From Gammaproteobacteria bacterium (GTDB lineage: Bacteria; Pseudomonadota; Gammaproteobacteria; Natronospirales; JAJUFS01): 49,749 nucleotides of DNA. Of this stretch, positions 17,166 to 24,980 are shown one piece after another (position 1 is the first letter of the stretch; every line of letters starts with the position of its first letter). The stretch is from assembly GCA_033720895.1 (NCBI GenBank), contig JAWWBS010000011.1, forward strand, positions 1 to 49,749, read 5' to 3'. Position numbers and translations under genes: made by a program. The notes under the pieces were generated by a model. It searched no databases. It was not told where the DNA came from and was given only the letters and a program-made list of their open reading frames with translations.

Positions 17166-18542
17166 ATGATGGACCTGAGCAACAAAATCGCACTGATTGT
17201 CGATGACGAGCCGGACATCCTCGAGTTGCTGGCCATCACGCTGGAACGCATGGGCCTGGCCGTCGATCGCGCGGACAGCCTCGCGGCCGCTCGCGATTGC
17301 GTTGGCATTCGCAAACCCGACCTCTGTCTTACCGACATGCGCCTGCCGGATGGTGACGGCCTCGAGCTGGTGGAGTGGCTGCAGAATCAGCACCCCGGTT
17401 TGCCCGTCGCGGTCATCACCGCGCACGGCAACGTCGAGGCTGCCGTGCAGGCGCTCAAGCTCGGTGCCTTCGATTTCGTGTCCAAGCCGGTCGACCTGGG
17501 CCAGCTGCGCGGAATGGTGCAGACGGCGTTGCGGCTCGAACCCACCGTCACGCCGCTGGAAACGGCAAGCGAGCAGCAATCCACCCTGCAAGGCAATTCA
17601 GCCGCCATCGAGGACGTGCGACGCCTGATTGCCAAGGTGGCCCGCAGCCAGGCACCCGTGCACATCAGCGGCGAGTCAGGCACTGGCAAGGAACTGACTG
17701 CGCGACTGATCCACGCCAGCAGCGCGCGCCGCGACGGACCTTTCGTGGCCGTCAACTGTGGTGCCATCCCGTCCGAATTGATGGAATCGGAGTTCTTCGG
17801 TCACAAGAAGGGCAGCTTCACCGGCGCCCATGCCGACAAGGAAGGCCTTTTCCAGGCCGCCGAGGGTGGCACGCTGTTCCTCGATGAAGTCGCCGAACTG
17901 CCACTGCACATGCAAGTGAAGCTGCTGCGGGTCATCCAGGAAAAAGCCATTCGACCTGTCGGCAAGACGCACGAAGAGGACATCGATGTCCGCATACTCT
18001 CCGCCACGCATCGTGACCTGGCGGAGCGGGTGGCTGCCGGCGCGTTTCGCGAGGACCTGTTCTACCGCATCAATGTCATCGAGTTGCACGTTCCGGCACT
18101 GCGCGAACGTCCCGGTGACATTCCCGTGCTGGTAAGCTCCCTGCTCCGCAAGCTGGCAAACACCACCGGCCTGCCCGAACCTGAAGTCGAGCCGGCAGCG
18201 CTGGACAAGCTGGCGGGCTACTCGTTTCCGGGCAATGTCCGCGAACTGGAGAACATACTGGAGCGCGCCATGACGCTGTCCAGCGGCCAGCGCATCCATG
18301 CCGATGACATCAAGCTTGGCCAGAAGGTCGCCCGGCAGGCCGATCCACAGAGCACGCCGCCGCCCAATGGCCATGGCGCGGATGTCGCCTCCCTGCCCCG
18401 CAACCTGGGTGACGAAGAACGTCAGGCTATCGAAGCCGCCTTGCAGGCCACCCGCTACAACAAGACCAAGGCGGCCGAAAAGCTCGGGCTCACCCTGAGG
18501 CAGCTGCGTTACCGCATCCAGAAGCTCGGGATCGAGGACTGA
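17166..18542 (+). CDS. pilR: PilR-type sigma-54-dependent response regulator
   Basis: NtrC-family activator that remodels sigma-54 RNA polymerase at pilin promoters. The 458 residues contain a receiver domain with the acidic pocket VDDEPD and phospho-acceptor D57 (LTDMRLPDGDG), an AAA+ domain with Walker A GESGTGKE (about 168), the sigma-54-contact loop GSFTGA (about 216; the common form is GAFTGA) and Walker B GGTLFLDEVAEL, and a C-terminal Fis-type helix-turn-helix (TKAAEKLGLTLRQLRYRI). Its probable targets, two sigma-54 promoters, lie within 1 kb downstream. Gene order pilS-pilR-pilin supports the name. Confidence 0.95.
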   Translation: MMDLSNKIALIVDDEPDILELLAITLERMGLAVDRADSLAAARDCVGIRKPDLCLTDMRLPDGDGLELVEWLQNQHPGLPVAVITAHGNVEAAVQALKLGAFDFVSKPVDLGQLRGMVQTALRLEPTVTPLETASEQQSTLQGNSAAIEDVRRLIAKVARSQAPVHISGESGTGKELTARLIHASSARRDGPFVAVNCGAIPSELMESEFFGHKKGSFTGAHADKEGLFQAAEGGTLFLDEVAELPLHMQVKLLRVIQEKAIRPVGKTHEEDIDVRILSATHRDLAERVAAGAFREDLFYRINVIELHVPALRERPGDIPVLVSSLLRKLANTTGLPEPEVEPAALDKLAGYSFPGNVRELENILERAMTLSSGQRIHADDIKLGQKVARQADPQSTPPPNGHGADVASLPRNLGDEERQAIEAALQATRYNKTKAAEKLGLTLRQLRYRIQKLGIED

Positions 18543-18733
18543 ACCGAGGGAATCGGCGGGAAACAGCGACCGTCATGAGCTGCCAATTGCGCCAGTATTT
18601 GTCAGCTCTGGGGCATCAACCCCACCTATCCTGATAAGCACTCCGCTCCAACGTTCCACACCTGGCTCGGATTTTCAGAGGCTTGCGCCCGATGAATGAG
18701 CCCTTTTCCCCACAATAGATTTTTTCCAAAGCC

Positions 18734-18749
18734 TGGCACATGACGTGCA
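18734..18749 (+). promoter_or_regulatory. Sigma-54 promoter of the first pilin gene
   Basis: TGGCAC-N5-GTGCA keeps the invariant GG (18735-18736) and GC (18747-18748) at the correct 12-base offset; only the first T of TTGCA is changed. Predicted +1 is about 18760. The remaining upstream gap (18543-18733) holds one TTTGTCA at 18598 and a small GGGG/CCCC hairpin at 18609-18624 but no cluster of PilR-type boxes. Confidence 0.8.
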
Positions 18750-18759
18750 TGAGTCATGG

Positions 18760-18780
18760 CGGGAGCAATGACCGCTCCCG
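18760..18780 (+). promoter_or_regulatory. 5' stem-loop at predicted +1 of first pilin mRNA
   Basis: CGGGAGC (18760-18766), loop of seven, GCTCCCG (18774-18780). The stem begins 12 bases after the C of the sigma-54 -12 element, which is the expected start of the transcript. The leader is 49 bases with AAGGAGTG before the ATG at 18809. The second pilin leader has the same layout with different bases. Confidence 0.55.
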
Positions 18781-18808
18781 TTGACCAGAACTCACAAGGA
18801 GTGACTCA

Positions 18809-19300
18809 ATGGATATGGAAATCACGCATCGCCGCCACCTCAAGCAGGGCGGTTTCACCCTGATCGAACTGATGATCGTCGTCGCCATCGTCGGCATTCT
18901 CGCCGCGGTCGCCATTCCCTCTTACCAGGACTATATCGACCGGGCCCGCATGACCGAAGTCATGTCGGGAATCGACATGGCGAAGACCACCATTGCCGAG
19001 GATTTCATGACCAATGCGGCCATGCCGGACGCCCCCGCCGCGGGGAACCTGCTGGAAGGCCTGCGAACCACCTTGGCGGCCAACTCCGGCCTGATTACGT
19101 CCGTGGCATTCACGCGCGACGATGACCAGAACGTGACCGGCGTCATCACCTTGAACGACGCGGAATTCACCGGCATCACTGGCAGCGGTGATACTGACTG
19201 GGCCTTCCAGGTCCAGGGGAGCGAAAACGGTGTCGTCCTGGACTGCAACGCAGCCGGCACGACCGTCCCGGCCAGGCTGCGACCGGCCAACTGCCGATAA
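18809..19300 (+). CDS. Type IV pilin, first paralogue
   Basis: Type IVa major-pilin-like protein of 163 residues, exported, cleaved and N-methylated by PilD, then polymerised into pili. The prepilin leader ends at G15 before F16 in [18 protein letters not shown], with the conserved Glu at mature position 5. The C-terminal region has two cysteines (LDCNAAG and ANCR) that would form the disulfide-bonded D-loop. It is longer than the second pilin and has an unusual 15-residue leader. It has its own sigma-54 promoter. Whether it is a second major subunit or a specialised minor pilin cannot be told; I leave the symbol empty because two candidates for pilA exist. Confidence 0.9.
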   Translation: MDMEITHRRHLKQGGFTLIELMIVVAIVGILAAVAIPSYQDYIDRARMTEVMSGIDMAKTTIAEDFMTNAAMPDAPAAGNLLEGLRTTLAANSGLITSVAFTRDDDQNVTGVITLNDAEFTGITGSGDTDWAFQVQGSENGVVLDCNAAGTTVPARLRPANCR

Positions 19301-19387
19301 CCACCGCAGCAGACGCATGCAGTCAGCCCGGCGTCAGCCGGGCTGGCTGCACTTGAAACCCTGATGACACATGGATTGCCCCGTCGG

Positions 19388-19420
19388 TTGTCAAAACCTG
19401 ACAATTGTCAGCCATTGTCC
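19388..19420 (+). promoter_or_regulatory. Predicted PilR-binding region of the second pilin gene
   Basis: Four TGTC/GACA elements occur in 33 bases: TTGTCA (19388-19393), a perfect 14-base palindrome CTGACAATTGTCAG (19398-19411), and TTGTCC (19415-19420). They lie 81-113 bases upstream of the predicted transcript start. P. aeruginosa PilR is known to bind tandem (C/G)TGTC elements at about -120 to -80 of pilA, so both sequence and distance agree. Confidence 0.65.
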
Positions 19421-19474
19421 CAGCGCAATCCCCGACGTGGCCAAGGGAATCCCCGATAAATGGGCTTTCTTGCT

Positions 19475-19490
19475 TGGCATGGATATTGCA
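19475..19490 (+). promoter_or_regulatory. Sigma-54 promoter of the second pilin gene
   Basis: TGGCAT-N5-TTGCA with GG (19476-19477) and GC (19488-19489) 12 bases apart. The -12 element is perfect and the -24 element has one change. Predicted +1 is about 19501. With the upstream box cluster it forms a complete PilR-dependent control region in the 248-base gap between the two pilin genes. Confidence 0.88.
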
Positions 19491-19500
19491 TCATTATGGG

Positions 19501-19519
19501 CAGGTGAACTCATCACCTG
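19501..19519 (+). promoter_or_regulatory. 5' stem-loop at predicted +1 of second pilin mRNA
   Basis: CAGGTGA (19501-19507), loop ACTCA, TCACCTG (19513-19519): a 7-bp perfect stem that begins 12 bases after the C of the -12 element. The leader is 48 bases with GGGGAGA before the ATG at 19549. Geometry matches the first pilin leader; sequence does not. Confidence 0.6.
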
Positions 19520-19548
19520 ACCACAATCCATTTATGGGGAGATTTACC

Positions 19549-19986
19549 ATGCAGAAGATGCAGAAGGGCTTCACGCTTATCGAATTGATGATCGTTGTCG
19601 CGATCATCGGCATCCTGGCCGCCGTGGCTATCCCGGCTTACCAGGACTACATCACCCGCGCCAAGCTGTCCGAAGTGATGGGCATCGCAGCCAAGGACAA
19701 GACCACGATTTCCGAGTACTACGTGTCGATCGGCGCCATGCCGCTGACTCCGGATGCCGCTGGTATTTCCGAAGATGCTGGCCAGTCGCAGTACCTGAAG
19801 ACGGTTGCATTCAACAACACCGGCACCAACTCCGCCACCATGACCTACACCCTGGACGCGCCGCTGTCGGCCGCCCTGGAAGATCGCACCATCATCTTCA
19901 CGGGTACGGGTAATGCTTCCGGTGTGACCTGGACTTGCAACACCGGTACGCTGGAACCGAAGTACCGTCCGGCCAACTGCCGCTAA
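19549..19986 (+). CDS. pilA: Type IV major pilin, second paralogue
   Basis: Type IVa pilin of 145 residues. The seven-residue leader MQKMQKG precedes F8 in [16 protein letters not shown], with Glu at mature position 5, matching canonical PilA prepilins. The C-terminal disulfide loop is bounded by cysteines in WTCNTG and ANCR. I took the ATG at 19549, which has GGGGAGA upstream; a longer open frame starting at 19405 would bury the leader peptide and overlaps the promoter. It has the better sigma-54 promoter, PilR boxes and a strong terminator, so it is the likely main subunit. Both pilins end in RPANCR, so glycosylation at a terminal serine (as by Pseudomonas TfpO) is excluded for both. Confidence 0.95.
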   Translation: MQKMQKGFTLIELMIVVAIIGILAAVAIPAYQDYITRAKLSEVMGIAAKDKTTISEYYVSIGAMPLTPDAAGISEDAGQSQYLKTVAFNNTGTNSATMTYTLDAPLSAALEDRTIIFTGTGNASGVTWTCNTGTLEPKYRPANCR

Positions 19987-20021
19987 TCTTCGGATAAGCT
20001 GCAGTTAAACGACTGTACCCG

Positions 20022-20053
20022 GAGCCCCATGGTTTACCATGGGGCTCTTTTTT
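20022..20053 (+). terminator. Rho-independent terminator after the second pilin gene
   Basis: GAGCCCCATGG-TTTA-CCATGGGGCTC followed by six T: an 11-bp perfect stem and clean U-tract. The next gene starts only 35 bases further on and no promoter is evident in that gap, so the downstream operon may be fed by leakage through this terminator. Confidence 0.95.
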
Positions 20054-20088
20054 CGCCTTGAAAATCCTGCTGTCCAGGGAAACGGAAG

Positions 20089-22056
20089 ATGCGAACAGCT
20101 CTCGAATTCTCCAATCGCACCTTGCTGATGATGTTGCTGCTGCTGGCAGCCGCCATCGGCATCCTGGTCCCGGGAATCACCGGCCCCTGGATATTCGACG
20201 ACTTCCCGAACATTGCCGCCAATCCCGCCCTATCTCCTGAAAGCTGGGGTTGGCAGGAATTCCTGAAGGCCAGTTTCTCGGGCAATGCCTCGCAACTGGG
20301 CCGTCCCGTGGCGATGGCCAGCTTTGCTCTGAATACCTGGCTGACGGGCCTCGATCCCTGGTGGTTCAAGCTGGTGAACATCCTGCTTCATGCCCTCAAT
20401 GCCGCCCTGCTGTTCCTGCTGGTAAAACGCCTGGCCAGCCTGCCCGCCAGCGGACTTTCCGCGGATCGTGCCTGGAAACTGGCAGCCTTCACAGCTCTCG
20501 CCTGGGCTGTGCACCCGCTTGCGGTGAATACCAGCCTGCATGTCGTACAGCGCATGAACCTGCTGGCCACGGGTTTCACGCTGGCCGCTCTGCTGCTCCT
20601 GCTGCCGGCACGCCAGCAGCTGTTTGAGCGCACCCCGTGGGCCCTGCGGCGAATCGCACTGGGCGCCCTGTTGCTGCTCGCCGGTATCTTTTCCAAGGAA
20701 TCGGCGGCCTTGGCGGTTTTCTACCTGATGTTGATCGAGGGACTGCTGTTTCGCGGCCAGGACGCAAGCGGGCGCTATCGCCCCGTCATCGGCAGGCTGG
20801 CCATCGCCACGCTGGCGATGATCACTGTCGCAGCCATTGCCGCCTGGCCTGCACTGACGGCCAATTACGCCTACCGGGATTTCACCCTGGTCGAACGACT
20901 GCTGAGCGAACCACGCATACTCTGGCATTACATCGAAATGACCCTGGCGCCCAGCTTTTACAGCCTCGGCCTGTTCCTGGATGACATACCGGTGTCGCAA
21001 GGCTTGCTGACTCCTGCCGCCACCTTGCTGTCCATCTTCGGGCTTGTGGCCCTGGCGTTGCTCGCCTTCCTGGCGCGGCGCCGGCTGCCATTGTTCAGCC
21101 TGGGCCTTGGCCTGTTCCTCAGCGGCCACCTGCTCGAATCGACTTTCCTGCCACTGGAACTGGCCTTCGAACACCGCCAGTACCTGCCGGCGGCCGGCCT
21201 GTTGCTGGCCCTGATGAGCCTGTTGACGCATCCTCGACTGGAACGCATTCCGGTGCTGCCGAAAATCCTGCCGCTGGCCATCATTGCGGCCTTCGCCGGC
21301 CTCGCAGTGCTGCGCTCGCTGCAGTGGTCGGATGGCTTCGTGCACGCCCAGCTGGAAGTGCAACACCACCCCCAATCGGAACGTGCCAACATCAAGCTGG
21401 CTGAAGCCTTTGCACAACTTGCCCAGCAGGCCCGCAGCAAAGGAATGACCGACTGGACCGAGTTCTACATCCAGGCTGCCATGTCGCATTACCGGGAGGC
21501 GGCGCTGGCCGCACCGCGTTCGCCAGCGGCGCATATGGGCAAGCTCCTGCTGGCTGCCGACTTCCGGCAACCACTGGACGAGCAGGTGCTGGACGCTGCC
21601 GCCGAGCGGATCCGTTCGACCGCCGTCCGGGCCGACTGGCCAAGTTACCTGCAACAGCTCTACGACTGCCTCGGGGCACCTGGCTGCCAGTTCGACCCCG
21701 ACGCTTTCGAGGTCTTGCTACGGCTGACTCTCGAGAACCCCGAACTGAATCCGCGGCTGGCAGTAAAGCTTTATTACCTGGCCGCGCAGTATTTTGCCGT
21801 GGTCAGGCGAAACGGCAGCGCCGCGCTGGAACTGATGCAGGCAGCGGTCGATGTCGCGCCGGGCACATTCCAGGTCCACATGCTGCAGGCGGAATTGCTG
21901 ATTGGTGCTGGCCGCCTCGACCAGGCAGGAGCTGCACTGGCCAGGGCCAGGGAAATCGATTGGCTGGGCATCCACGCCCGCGATGTGCAACGATTGGCAT
22001 CGAAGCTTCAAGACGCTCGACAGTCTGGCGACATCCAGGAGGAGCAGCAGCCATGA
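20089..22056 (+). CDS. GT-C-type membrane glycosyltransferase with C-terminal TPR region (putative)
   Basis: A 655-residue polytopic membrane protein of the TMTC/PMT-like kind. About ten hydrophobic segments fill residues 1-410. Right after the first one comes WIFDDFPNI (D37/D38), the position and form of the catalytic acidic pair in the first external loop of GT-C enzymes that use polyprenyl-phosphate sugars. The motif GRPVAMASFALN and a His in LLHALNAALLF also fit this family. The C-terminal 240 residues are helical and TPR-like, expected on the periplasmic side. It directly follows the pilin terminator and overlaps the polyprenyl-phosphate sugar synthase gene by 4 bases. I infer that it transfers sugar to an exported protein, perhaps pilin; it is not PglL/TfpO, whose Wzy_C pattern I do not see. 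Confidence 0.75.
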   Translation: MRTALEFSNRTLLMMLLLLAAAIGILVPGITGPWIFDDFPNIAANPALSPESWGWQEFLKASFSGNASQLGRPVAMASFALNTWLTGLDPWWFKLVNILLHALNAALLFLLVKRLASLPASGLSADRAWKLAAFTALAWAVHPLAVNTSLHVVQRMNLLATGFTLAALLLLLPARQQLFERTPWALRRIALGALLLLAGIFSKESAALAVFYLMLIEGLLFRGQDASGRYRPVIGRLAIATLAMITVAAIAAWPALTANYAYRDFTLVERLLSEPRILWHYIEMTLAPSFYSLGLFLDDIPVSQGLLTPAATLLSIFGLVALALLAFLARRRLPLFSLGLGLFLSGHLLESTFLPLELAFEHRQYLPAAGLLLALMSLLTHPRLERIPVLPKILPLAIIAAFAGLAVLRSLQWSDGFVHAQLEVQHHPQSERANIKLAEAFAQLAQQARSKGMTDWTEFYIQAAMSHYREAALAAPRSPAAHMGKLLLAADFRQPLDEQVLDAAAERIRSTAVRADWPSYLQQLYDCLGAPGCQFDPDAFEVLLRLTLENPELNPRLAVKLYYLAAQYFAVVRRNGSAALELMQAAVDVAPGTFQVHMLQAELLIGAGRLDQAGAALARAREIDWLGIHARDVQRLASKLQDARQSGDIQEEQQP

Positions 22057-22940
22057 GCAGGGGCGAAGCACCAGGCAGCCGACTGAGTATCGTGATTCCG
22101 GCAAAGAACGAGGCGAACACCCTCGCCCGCATGCTTCCGGAGATCAGGAGGCTGCATCCCGAGGCGGAGATCGTCGTGACGGATGACGGCTCCAGTGATG
22201 GTACGGCCGAGGTGGTCGAAGCCAATGGCGGCATTGCCGTAAGACATCCGTTTTCCATGGGAAACGGTGCCGCCATCAAATCCGGCGTGAAACGCGCCAC
22301 GGGCGACATCGTCGTGTTCATGGATGCCGATGGCCAGCATTCACCGGATGATATCGGCAAGCTGGCCGATCACTTGCAGCAAGAGAATTTCCGCATGGTG
22401 GTCGGGGCTCGCAGCCGCAAAGGCCAGTCCAGCGCGTTCCGCGGCCTGGCAAATGCCATCTACAACCGCCTTGCCAGCCTGATTGTGGGCCACCGGATTC
22501 ACGACCTGACCTCCGGCTTCAGGGCCACTTACCGGAAGGATTTCCTGCGCTTCCTGGTCTTGCTGCCCAACGGGTTTTCCTACCCGACCACCAGCACGAT
22601 GGCCTATTTTCGCTCGGCCTTGCCGGTCGGCTACCTGGACATCGACGTCCGCAAGAACCAGGGACGCAGTCACATCAATCCACTGAAGGACGGGCTGCGA
22701 TTCCTGTTGATCATCATCAAGGTGGCAACCCTTTACTCGCCCTTGAAGGTCTTCGTGCCACTCAGTGCGGCTTTCTTTGCGACCGGCGCCTGCCATTACG
22801 CCTACACCTTCCTTACCCAGGGTCGCTTTACCAACATGTCTGCCCTGCTGTTCTCGACGTCGGTACTGGTGTTCCTTATCGGGCTGCTGTCGGAACAGAT
22901 CACCACGCTGATCTACAGCACCACCTCGCAAGATGACTGA
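22053..22940 (+). CDS. Family 2 glycosyltransferase, polyprenyl-phosphate sugar synthase-like
   Basis: A 295-residue GT2 enzyme of the DPM1/GtrB type, which moves a hexose from a nucleotide sugar to undecaprenyl phosphate on the cytoplasmic side of the inner membrane. The GT-A fold shows VIPAKNEA at the N-terminus, DDGSSDGT, and the metal-binding DADGQHSPDD, followed by LTSGFRA. Two C-terminal membrane segments (near residues 225-250 and 260-285) anchor it. The ATG at 22053 overlaps the previous stop (ATGA) with AGGAGGAG upstream. Its product is just the type of donor that the neighbouring GT-C protein would consume. Sugar identity cannot be read. Confidence 0.88.
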   Translation: MSRGEAPGSRLSIVIPAKNEANTLARMLPEIRRLHPEAEIVVTDDGSSDGTAEVVEANGGIAVRHPFSMGNGAAIKSGVKRATGDIVVFMDADGQHSPDDIGKLADHLQQENFRMVVGARSRKGQSSAFRGLANAIYNRLASLIVGHRIHDLTSGFRATYRKDFLRFLVLLPNGFSYPTTSTMAYFRSALPVGYLDIDVRKNQGRSHINPLKDGLRFLLIIIKVATLYSPLKVFVPLSAAFFATGACHYAYTFLTQGRFTNMSALLFSTSVLVFLIGLLSEQITTLIYSTTSQDD

Positions 22941-24126
22941 CAGCATCGCTAGGCCGAGGGTGCTCGTTCTGGCTTCGACGTTTCCCCGCCACGAGCATGA
23001 CACGCTGCCTGATTTCGTCAGCCAGCTCTGCAACGCCCTGGCCGGCGATTTCAGGATCACGGTGCTCGCACCCCATGCACCCGGCAGCCGCAGGGTCGGT
23101 CGCATCGGACGTTGCAGCGTGGTGCGGTTCCGTTATGCCTGGCCGACCAGCCTGCAAGGCCTCGCCTATGGAAATGGCATCCTGGCCAACCTGCGGCAAC
23201 GCCCATGGTCATGGCTGTTGCTGCCGGGCTTCCTGCTGGCCGGCATGCTCGCCACGCGCCGCCTGGCCCGCCGCGTGGACGCAAAGCTGGTGCATGCCCA
23301 CTGGCTGCTGCCGGCTGGTCTGACGGCCGCACTGGCCAGGCCGGGCCGTCCCTTGCTGCTGACCTGCCATGGATCCGATGTGCTCGCTGGCCGGTCCGGC
23401 CTGCTGTCACGATTGCGGCGATTCACGCTGGCGCGTTGCACGCGCGTAACCGCTGTCAGCTCATCACTGGGAGATGCTGTCCGGCGCCTGTCGCCAGGCA
23501 GCAAGCCGCTGGTCATACCGCTGGGCATCGACACGCAGCAATTCACGCCCCCGGCGATCGACACCGAGCGGCAGGGAATCCTGTTTGCCGGCCGACTCGC
23601 CGATGCGAAAGGCGTCGGACTGCTGCCTGGGATGCTCGAGCAACTGCATCCGGATCACCCGACGGCCGTGCTGCACATTGCCGGCGAGGGTGCACAGCGC
23701 GCGCAGCTCGAGAAAGCGTTTCGCCGGCATGGCCTGCAGCAGCACGTGGCATTCCATGGCTGGCTGCCACCCGACAGGCTCGCGAGCATCATGCGTGACT
23801 GCCGGATACTGGTTTTCCCAAGCCGCGACTTCGAGGGTTTCGGTCTCGTGCTGGCGGAAGGCATGGCGGCTGGCTGCGCTGTCGTCGCCAGCGACCTGCC
23901 GACCAGCCGTGAACTGATCGACGATGGCGAAAACGGCCTGCTGGTTGCACCCGGTGACGTCGATGCCCTGTCGACGGCAGTTGCCAGACTGCTGGCTGAC
24001 CCGCAACTGGCGGCAAGACTGGGCATCGAAGCACGACAGCGAATCGAGAGCGGATATTCGCGGGCCAGCGCCGTGCAGTCATTTGCCGGCCTTTACCGGA
24101 AGCTGCTGGCTGGAGACTGCTCGTGA
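22933..24126 (+). CDS. Family 4 glycosyltransferase
   Basis: A 397-residue GT-B-fold, retaining glycosyltransferase of family GT4. The N-terminal half shows the acceptor-side pattern (FPRHEHDTLPDFV, then VHAHWLLPAG and LTCHGSDVL), and the C-terminal half has PLGIDTQQF, FAGRLADAKGV and the EX7E motif at E301/E309 (FEGFGLVLAEGMA). It overlaps the previous gene by 8 bases and the following gene by 4, so it belongs to the same operon. It probably adds a further sugar to a lipid-linked glycan in the cytoplasm before export. Donor and acceptor are unknown. Confidence 0.9.
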   Translation: MTDSIARPRVLVLASTFPRHEHDTLPDFVSQLCNALAGDFRITVLAPHAPGSRRVGRIGRCSVVRFRYAWPTSLQGLAYGNGILANLRQRPWSWLLLPGFLLAGMLATRRLARRVDAKLVHAHWLLPAGLTAALARPGRPLLLTCHGSDVLAGRSGLLSRLRRFTLARCTRVTAVSSSLGDAVRRLSPGSKPLVIPLGIDTQQFTPPAIDTERQGILFAGRLADAKGVGLLPGMLEQLHPDHPTAVLHIAGEGAQRAQLEKAFRRHGLQQHVAFHGWLPPDRLASIMRDCRILVFPSRDFEGFGLVLAEGMAAGCAVVASDLPTSRELIDDGENGLLVAPGDVDALSTAVARLLADPQLAARLGIEARQRIESGYSRASAVQSFAGLYRKLLAGDCS

Positions 24127-24980
24127 GCCTCTATCCCATTACCGCCAAGCTGACCATCATTACCGGGGCGGGTCGTTGCGGTACCAAGTTCTTCGGCCAG
24201 CAGCTGGGCCGGTTCGTGTCGAACTGCCACGCCGAGCACGAGCCGGAAACACTTTACCTTGGCGACCTCGACGACCTGCATCGCCAGCTTGCACGCTTCG
24301 GGCCGAACCACTTCCTGATGGGCAAGCTGCTCGGGACGCGTGGACTGCGCAACCACGCCATCAACTATTACCGCGGCCGGATCACTCGTAGTGAAACCAT
24401 CGACCGAATCCGGCACGACCGGCGCAACGTGTTCAAGGTGGATGCCGAGCTGCTGGTCGAGGCCAATTACGCCTGGTGGTCCCTGACTGGCCTGCTGGAC
24501 GCGCTGGCCGGAAATTATCGCGTCATTACCATTGCCCGGGACCCGGTGGACTGGATTCTCAGTGTCCGGCGCCGGCGCGAGCTGCTGGATCGCTGGAACT
24601 GGCTGGCGCGGCTGCGCTTGAACCGCCTTTCCGACCTGCACTGGGACGAGGATCCGATCGTCCGCCTTGCTCATGCCTGGAATATCGTGCACGGCGAATT
24701 GCTGCAGGCAGCCAGCAACGATGCGCGGCATCGAATTTTCCGCATGGAGGACGTGTTCGACCCAAGCGGCGATGCCTACCGCGAGTTGCTGGCATTCGCG
24801 GTGCATGATGAAACTGCAAGCGTGGACTGGCCGGCAGCAATGGCGGCCCGTACCGAGGTCATCAACCCGAGCAAGCCGGGCGATACCGCGCTGGAACAAA
24901 GCCAGCTGGACCAGGTAGCCGACATCTGTGGCGAAACCGCGCAACGACTTGGATACCCTGCGAGGAGGACAGCCTCGTGA
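24123..24980 (+). CDS. Sulfotransferase-like P-loop protein
   Basis: A 285-residue soluble protein that resembles PAPS-dependent sulfotransferases. The N-terminal beta-strand and loop TIITGAGRCGTKFF (residues 11-24) match the PAPS 5'-phosphosulfate-binding loop, and ITIARDPVDWILSVRRRR resembles the 3'-phosphate-binding region of sulfotransferases (RDPxxxxxS). A late MEDVFDP segment is also typical. The start is a GTG overlapping the previous stop (GTGA). In this operon it could sulfate a glycan. The match is to the superfamily only, so a different P-loop transferase or kinase activity is possible. Confidence 0.72.
   Translation: MSLYPITAKLTIITGAGRCGTKFFGQQLGRFVSNCHAEHEPETLYLGDLDDLHRQLARFGPNHFLMGKLLGTRGLRNHAINYYRGRITRSETIDRIRHDRRNVFKVDAELLVEANYAWWSLTGLLDALAGNYRVITIARDPVDWILSVRRRRELLDRWNWLARLRLNRLSDLHWDEDPIVRLAHAWNIVHGELLQAASNDARHRIFRMEDVFDPSGDAYRELLAFAVHDETASVDWPAAMAARTEVINPSKPGDTALEQSQLDQVADICGETAQRLGYPARRTAS

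Noticed and set aside
18609-18624. TGGGG/CCCCA hairpin as a pilR terminator
   Set aside because: Five-bp stem without any T-run; too weak to call.
19405-19548. Extended N-terminus of the second pilin
   Set aside because: The extension overlaps the sigma-54 promoter and leader hairpin and would place the prepilin leader internally; the ATG at 19549 has a good ribosome-binding site.
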